Source of the DNA: Candidatus Apopatosoma intestinale | GTDB taxonomy: Bacteria > Bacillota > Clostridia > Oscillospirales > CAG-272 | DNA: 52,209 nucleotides | NCBI GenBank assembly: GCA_003524145.1 | Contig: DODZ01000028.1 | Location: 53,613 to 105,821 of the forward strand | Direction: 5' to 3' | Part shown: piece by piece, positions 48,380 to 52,209 of the stretch | Layout of the letters: each line of letters starts with the position of its first letter | Numbering within the stretch: the first letter of the stretch is position 1 | The notes under the pieces: model-generated | What the model was told of the DNA's origin: nothing | The model's input: only the letters and a program-made list of their open reading frames with translations | Databases searched by the model: none | Program-made: the position numbers and the translations under genes

Positions 48380-49747
48380 TTATGCAAAAAAGTCCGCGAT
48401 TTTGCATACCGTACCCGCTCCGAGAATGAGAATAATATCATTTTCGCCTGCGAGAGCGCGGAGCATCTCGGCGCATTTTGCATAATTTTCCGCATAATAT
48501 CCGTTCTTTATACATTTTGCCATAGCCTGCGAGGAGATGCCGAGCGTGTCTGTTTCGCGCGCCGCATATACATCGAGCATGACTGCAGCGTCGGCTTCCG
48601 ACAGCGCGGCTATAAAATCGTCGTATAGCGCATATGTCCGCGAATATGTATGCGGTTCAAAAGCGCATATCACTCTGCCGGAACAGATTCCGCGCGCGCA
48701 GGCGATGGTGGCTTCTATCTCGTCGGGATGATGCGCATAGTCTATATATATATCCGCGCCGCCGACGCTTCCTTTATATTCAAAGCGACGGGAAATGCCG
48801 GAGAAGGACGAAACGCCCGCGGATATTTCTTCATATGTCAGAGAGTGCATATCGCCTGCGGCACAGGCGGCGAGCGCATTATAAATATTATGCGCACCCG
48901 GGACAGAGAGGGAAATATCGGCAATCTTCCGCTCTCCGCGCATGACGGAAAAGGAGGCTTTTCCTTTATTATATGCGATGTTATCGGCGCGATAGTCGAG
49001 ATTCTCTCCCGTTATGCCGAATGTGACGCGATGCGTGCAGGCGGCTGTCGCCGCGAGGGTATTTTCATCGTCGCCGTTCACGAGAGCCGCGCCGCCGCAG
49101 TTTACTGCGATATCGGCGTATTTTGCAAAGGAAGCTTTTATCTGCTCAATGCCCGAAAAATAGTCGGTATGGTCAAGTCCGATATTGAGTATCACGGCGA
49201 GCGTAGGGAAAAAGTGCAGGAAAGAATCCATATATTCGCACGCCTCGAAAATGAAAAAGTCCTTGCCGCCTAATCTGTAGGCGCCGTTCATATCGCTCAT
49301 CTCCGCGCCGGAAACGACAGTCGGATTTTTTCCTGCCGAGAGAAAAAGATGCGAAATCATGCCCGTGGCACTCGATTTGCCGTGCATGCCGGCAACGCCG
49401 ATTCTCGCACGGTAGTTTTTCATGATATCGCCGAGGAGCGTCGCCCTGTATATAATAGGAAGATTTTTGCGCTTTGCCATTGAAAGCTCGGGATTGTCGG
49501 CATGTATGGCACCTGTATATACCACGGCGTCATAGCCCTCGATATTCTTTTCATCATGCCGCGGGAAAACGGGAATATCTGCGGCTTTCAGTTTATCTGT
49601 GAGCGCACTTTCGGCTCTGTCCGAGCCTGCGACATCGTAACCTGCCTCCTTGCAGATAAAGGCAAGAGAGGACATACTTATCCCGCCTATCCCTATGAAG
49701 AATATTTTTTTTGCATTGCCGAGGCAATCTATCTTATGCAAGCTCAT
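48380..49747 (-). CDS. murC: UDP-N-acetylmuramate--L-alanine ligase MurC
   Basis: A 455-residue Mur ligase. The N-terminal UDP-binding domain has FIGIGGISMSSLA (about 17-29) and GSDRAES; the central domain has the ATP loop GVAGMHGKSSATGMI (about 117-131), and later NIGLDHTDYF (about 187), NGDDEN and YAHHPDEIEA (about 321) are Mur-type. It adds L-Ala to UDP-MurNAc in the cytoplasm, the first peptide step of peptidoglycan. The ATP loop has MHGKSS where GTHGKTTT is usual, a conservative change. Start at 49747 with GAGGAG upstream. The downstream end overlaps the importer promoter region. Confidence 0.94.
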   Translation of the reverse strand: MSLHKIDCLGNAKKIFFIGIGGISMSSLAFICKEAGYDVAGSDRAESALTDKLKAADIPVFPRHDEKNIEGYDAVVYTGAIHADNPELSMAKRKNLPIIYRATLLGDIMKNYRARIGVAGMHGKSSATGMISHLFLSAGKNPTVVSGAEMSDMNGAYRLGGKDFFIFEACEYMDSFLHFFPTLAVILNIGLDHTDYFSGIEQIKASFAKYADIAVNCGGAALVNGDDENTLAATAACTHRVTFGITGENLDYRADNIAYNKGKASFSVMRGERKIADISLSVPGAHNIYNALAACAAGDMHSLTYEEISAGVSSFSGISRRFEYKGSVGGADIYIDYAHHPDEIEATIACARGICSGRVICAFEPHTYSRTYALYDDFIAALSEADAAVMLDVYAARETDTLGISSQAMAKCIKNGYYAENYAKCAEMLRALAGENDIILILGAGTVCKIADFFA

Positions 49748-49820
49748 GGGAAAATCTCCTCAGAAATCGCCCGAAAGCGATGTTTTTTTCGGATTTGTTA
49801 AAATATTTATTACTTCTAAT

Positions 49821-49851
49821 TTGTATAATGTTCACATTTGCGCTGTATAAT
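49821..49851 (+). promoter_or_regulatory. Possible spoVG promoter
   Basis: A good -10 TATAAT (49846-49851), 41 bases before the start codon, with the nearest -35-like TTGTAT (49821-49826) at a long 19-base spacer. No sigma-H-type GAAT box is evident. Confidence 0.4.
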
Positions 49852-49891
49852 AGAGCCATAGACAAAAAGTTCCAACTTGGAGGTTTAAAAA

Positions 49892-50203
49892 ATGATCATC
49901 ACAGATGTAAAAATCAGAAAAACTTTTGAAGAAGGCCCTATGAAGGCTATAGTATCCGTTACATTCGATAACGAGCTTGCGCTTCATGATATCAAAGTCA
50001 TAAATGCTCGTGAAAAGCTCTTCGTTGTTATGCCCAGCAGAAAGAATCCCGATGGTACCTTCAGAGATATCGTTCATCCCATCAATGCCACGGCAAGACA
50101 GAACCTCGAATCAGCCGTTATCGCCGCTTATAATGAGTACCTCGCTACAGAGGCTCTCGAAAAATCCGAGGCAGGCTCAGCCGCAGATACCCTTGCATAC
50201 TGA
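49892..50203 (+). CDS. spoVG: Septation / regulatory protein SpoVG
   Basis: A 103-residue SpoVG. It starts MIITDVKIRK, has AIVSVTFDNELALHDIKVI (residues 19-37) and the diagnostic VVMPSRKNPDGTFRDIVHPI (45-64), followed by a helical region and a variable acidic tail. SpoVG binds RNA and DNA and controls septation, sporulation and envelope genes in Gram-positives. Ribosome site TTGGAGG. It is monocistronic, divergent from murC. Its presence fits a spore-former lineage but does not prove sporulation, since non-sporulating Firmicutes keep it. Confidence 0.96.
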   Translation: MIITDVKIRKTFEEGPMKAIVSVTFDNELALHDIKVINAREKLFVVMPSRKNPDGTFRDIVHPINATARQNLESAVIAAYNEYLATEALEKSEAGSAADTLAY

Positions 50204-50219
50204 TATATACCGGATAATC

Positions 50220-50254
50220 GCTCCGAAGGCGCAAGCCTTCGGAGCATTTTGTTT
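50220..50254. terminator. Bidirectional terminator between spoVG and comEB
   Basis: Perfect 11-bp stem GCTCCGAAGGC (50220-50230) / GCCTTCGGAGC (50235-50245) with loop GCAA, followed by ATTTTGTTT rightwards. Confidence 0.88.
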
Positions 50255-50255
50255 A

Positions 50256-50747
50256 TCAGTATCCGAATTTTCCGCTGAGACTGTCATCGTTTTCTATCCA
50301 GTCCGATACGCGATATACCGTGAAGTCTGTCGGCGTATTACGGACGATGACGGTTTCGATACCCGCGTTTATCACCTGACGCTTGCACATCATGCATGAG
50401 CAGGTATCGGGAACAAGCTCACCCGTTTTCGCGTCCTCGCAAGCCATATAGAGCGTGGCACCGAGCATCTGATCGCGCGCGGCGGAAATGATGGCGTTTG
50501 CCTCCGCATGGACACTGCGACACATTTCATAGCGTTCGCCGCGGGGAATATTCATCGCGTCGCGCATGCAGTAATTGAGGTCGTTGCAGTTTTTGCGTCC
50601 TCTTGGCGCACCGTTGTAGCCTGTCGAGATAATGACATCGTTTTTCACTATTATCGCGCCGTAACGCTTACGCAGGCAGGTGCTTCTCTTTGATACCGTC
50701 TGCGCAATATCGAGATAATAATTTTCCTTGCTTGTTCTTTCCATCAT
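50256..50747 (-). CDS. comEB: dCMP/deoxycytidylate deaminase (ComEB-like)
   Basis: A 163-residue zinc deaminase. The active site HAEANA (80-85) and the cysteine pair in TCSCMMC (Cys118 and Cys121) bind zinc; ISTGYNGAPRG (about 40-50) is the substrate loop of the dCMP deaminase group. It converts dCMP to dUMP, feeding dTMP synthesis, and is called ComEB in competence operons of Bacillus. No competence genes are adjacent. Its start ATGATG overlaps the stop of the upstream pseudouridine synthase by 4 bases, so translation is coupled. Confidence 0.93.
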   Translation of the reverse strand: MMERTSKENYYLDIAQTVSKRSTCLRKRYGAIIVKNDVIISTGYNGAPRGRKNCNDLNYCMRDAMNIPRGERYEMCRSVHAEANAIISAARDQMLGATLYMACEDAKTGELVPDTCSCMMCKRQVINAGIETVIVRNTPTDFTVYRVSDWIENDDSLSGKFGY

Positions 50748-51412
50748 TTTTCATCTCCTTTGTTTTTTATACTTTCAAATATGTTCCACGGGAAGATTTC
50801 CGGCGGGCTCGCACGGAAAATATGCTCGCTTTCCGAAGCGGGAAAATCCGCCTCGTATGACCAGAGCGCGAGAGGTGCTTTTGTTTTGCTTCCGTATTTT
50901 CCGTCGCCGACTATCGGGAAGCCCATATGCGAGAGCTGTGCGCGAATCTGATGCGTCCGCCCTGTGAAAAGACGCACATCAAGAATGGAATATTCTGTGC
51001 CGCCGGAAAATACCGTCTCTTTTTGAGTATATTCCAGAACTGCTTTTTTTGCGCCTTTTACCGAACTTTCGACAATAGCGCTTTTTCCAGAATATTTATC
51101 GAAAATGAGAAAATCCTCAAGCCTTGCCGCACTTTTTTCGGGCTTTCCCGCAACTACGGCAAAGTATCGCTTGATAAAGCAGCCGTCGGCGGCGATTTTC
51201 GCAAACTTTGCCGCGGCGGCGGAACTTTTTGCATACAGCATGACGCCGCCTGTCACCTTATCGAGCCTGTGAACGGGAAAAATGTCGCTTCCTGTCTGCT
51301 TCTTCAGCAGTGCAGTCATGTCTTCGCCGCCGCTGTTGTCGCTCTGAGAAGAAATGCCCGCAGGCTTGACGGCGACTATGAAATTTTTATTTTGAAAAAG
51401 AATATCAATCAT
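50744..51412 (-). CDS. RluA-family pseudouridine synthase (no S4 domain)
   Basis: A 222-residue synthase. It starts directly with the catalytic domain (ILFQNKNFIVAVKPAGI), has the motif VHRLDKVTGGV with catalytic Asp51, and the conserved GRTHQIRAQLSHMGFPIVGD block (about 160-179) near the end. An N-terminal S4 domain, present in RluC and RluD, is absent, so it resembles small RluA/TruC-type enzymes. RNA target unknown. It starts 2 bases after the SGNH hydrolase gene and overlaps comEB by 4 bases. Confidence 0.92.
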   Translation of the reverse strand: MIDILFQNKNFIVAVKPAGISSQSDNSGGEDMTALLKKQTGSDIFPVHRLDKVTGGVMLYAKSSAAAAKFAKIAADGCFIKRYFAVVAGKPEKSAARLEDFLIFDKYSGKSAIVESSVKGAKKAVLEYTQKETVFSGGTEYSILDVRLFTGRTHQIRAQLSHMGFPIVGDGKYGSKTKAPLALWSYEADFPASESEHIFRASPPEIFPWNIFESIKNKGDEK

Positions 51413-51414
51413 GA

Positions 51415-52086
51415 TCAGAGCGAGAGCAAGTATTCCGCTATCGCATGGGCGAGCAGGGCGTGTCCCGCATCGTTGAAATGAAGTCCGTCGGGCATATATT
51501 TTTCGCGCGTAGCGGCGTTGCTCGGATCGAGCGCGAGCTTTTCCGCCATGCGGCAGACCGGAATGCCGAAGCGCGCGCCGCTTTCCTCTATGATTTTCAC
51601 ATAGCCGGAGAGGGGAAGCGCATCCGGCTTTTTCATCGGGCGCGATGAGGGAATGTCATCTGTGTGCCTGTCGATAAAGCAGTGTGCGGGAGTGAAAAAC
51701 ACTATCTGTGCCTTCGGGAATGTATTTATCAGGAAATTCATGAGAAAATTCACGCCGCCGCAGAATGTAGCGGGAGTTTTATCCGCCTGCGTGCCTATCG
51801 GTGCATCGCCGTGAATATAGTCGTTGATGCCGCCGAAAACGACGATGATATCGGATTCGGGTGCGATATCGTAGGCTCTGCCGCAGAAGCAGAGGTCATG
51901 GCGAGGCTTTTCGGATGGCACACTCTGATGTGCTATCCGCGTTCCGCCGACGCCGTAATTATGTACTGAAGCTCCGTATTCGCTCGCTATAACATTGTCA
52001 AAGCGGCAGTTTGTCCTGTCCTCTACCATATATCCCTCGGTTATGCTGTCGCCGAGAAAGCTGATTATTTTATTTTTTATTTCCAT
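51415..52086 (-). CDS. SGNH/GDSL-type esterase
   Basis: A 223-residue hydrolase without a signal peptide. Block I is FLGDSITEG with the nucleophile Ser14, block II has NYGVGGTRI (about 43-51), block III is GGINDY (about 85), and block V is PDGLHFNDAGH with Asp200 and His203. It hydrolyses ester or acetyl groups on an unknown substrate, in the cytoplasm. Ribosome site GAAGGT. It is the first gene of the SGNH-rluA-comEB operon, whose promoter contains a duplicated 20-bp element. Confidence 0.92.
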   Translation of the reverse strand: MEIKNKIISFLGDSITEGYMVEDRTNCRFDNVIASEYGASVHNYGVGGTRIAHQSVPSEKPRHDLCFCGRAYDIAPESDIIVVFGGINDYIHGDAPIGTQADKTPATFCGGVNFLMNFLINTFPKAQIVFFTPAHCFIDRHTDDIPSSRPMKKPDALPLSGYVKIIEESGARFGIPVCRMAEKLALDPSNAATREKYMPDGLHFNDAGHALLAHAIAEYLLSL

Positions 52087-52119
52087 TTAACTACCTTCTG
52101 TAAAAGAATATTATTATAT

Positions 52120-52148
52120 ATAATACCATAAAAAATCGTGTAAGTCAA
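52120..52148 (-). promoter_or_regulatory. Promoter of the SGNH-rluA-comEB operon
   Basis: Minus strand: -35 TTGACT (52143-52148), 17-base spacer, -10 TATTAT (52120-52125). The -35 box is inside the proximal copy of a tandem repeat. Confidence 0.7.
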
Positions 52149-52175
52149 TAAAAAGTCGTGTAAGTCAATAAAAAG
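52131..52175 (-). repeat. Tandem 20-bp repeat (2.25 copies) over the -35 region
   Basis: On the minus strand the unit is TATTGACTTACACGACTTTT, repeated almost exactly with a 20-bp period (one base differs). Each unit carries TTGACTTACACGA, so two potential regulator sites or two -35 boxes lie about two helical turns apart. Confidence 0.75.
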
Positions 52176-52189
52176 CACTTTTTATCGTA

Positions 52190-52209
52190 TTCACTTTTTC
52201 TCTCGCCGA
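52190..52209. repeat. Terminal inverted repeat, right copy
   Basis: The last 20 bases, TTCACTTTTTCTCTCGCCGA, are the reverse complement of bases 2-21. Confidence 0.8.

Noticed and set aside
52131..52175. Short CRISPR-like array
   Set aside because: Two adjacent 20-bp copies with no spacers and no cas genes; it overlaps a promoter.
1..52209. tRNA, rRNA, prophage, integrase or insertion sequence
   Set aside because: No cloverleaf-like sequence, rRNA segment, transposase or phage gene was recognised on either strand; short tRNAs could be missed without a covariance search.

Overview
The 52.2 kb window looks like one contig from an anaerobic Clostridia-type Firmicute (Bacillota). The evidence is the Firmicute pair trmK-nif3, spoVG, comEB, a murC/ftsK/mltG envelope set, formate-tetrahydrofolate ligase, an enoate-reductase-type flavoprotein, many near-consensus TTGACA-17-TATAAT promoters, strong GGAGG ribosome sites and dense rho-independent terminators. 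The family cannot be fixed by eye. I see 49 protein genes and no rRNA, tRNA, CRISPR array, insertion sequence or phage gene. The two ends of the sequence carry the same 20-bp word in opposite orientation, so the contig probably broke at a dispersed repeat.

Layout. 256-2328 (-): an EF-G paralogue. 2644-8227 (+): a probable long operon of a DUF1858 redox protein, trmK, nif3-like, an MFS transporter, a glycerophosphodiesterase, mgsA, a SanA/YdcF-like protein and a YccF protein. 8378-10938 (+): typA-tcdA. 11184-14476 (-): a large secreted LRR_5 (BspA-like) protein and two half-size TauE/SafE permease genes. 14656-22474 (+): ftsK, tmk, DJ-1/PfpI, 5-FTHF cyclo-ligase, CPBP protease, mltG and peptidase U32. 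22620-23863 (+): two lipoproteins, one almost entirely Thr-rich. 23943-25616 (-): fhs. 25905-30203 (+): flavin enoate reductase, aconitase-X large and small subunits, and a lipoprotein. 30376-36843 (-): oleate hydratase, a TetR-type regulator and a heterodimeric ABC exporter. 37016-40468 (-): an anchored amidase, rlmA, an YlmH-like S4 protein and a polysaccharide deacetylase. 40657-42507 (+): M28 peptidase and GNAT. 42576-43937 (-): a PhnP-like MBL hydrolase and a small P-loop NTPase. 44137-48238 (-): an amino-acid ABC importer co-transcribed with an M20 amidohydrolase. 48380-49747 (-): murC. 49892-50203 (+): spoVG. 50256-52086 (-): comEB, an RluA-type pseudouridine synthase and an SGNH hydrolase.

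Most of the window is housekeeping: translation GTPases, RNA modification, nucleotide and one-carbon metabolism, and cell wall. The best candidates for new biology are: (1) the enoate reductase plus split aconitase-X operon, which reads as a dehydrate-then-reduce catabolic module of unknown substrate; (2) the oleate hydratase / TetR / heterodimeric exporter locus, with a palindromic operator candidate on the tetR promoter and an attenuator-like leader with overlapping mini-ORFs ahead of the exporter; (3) RNA- or DNA-level switches suggested by sequence, namely a hairpin that pairs the mltG Shine-Dalgarno, mutually exclusive hairpins ahead of the reductase operon, and a tandem 20-bp repeat carrying the -35 box of the SGNH operon. 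All start sites were chosen from ribosome-binding sites, promoters or family length, and differ from the longest open frame in many places.
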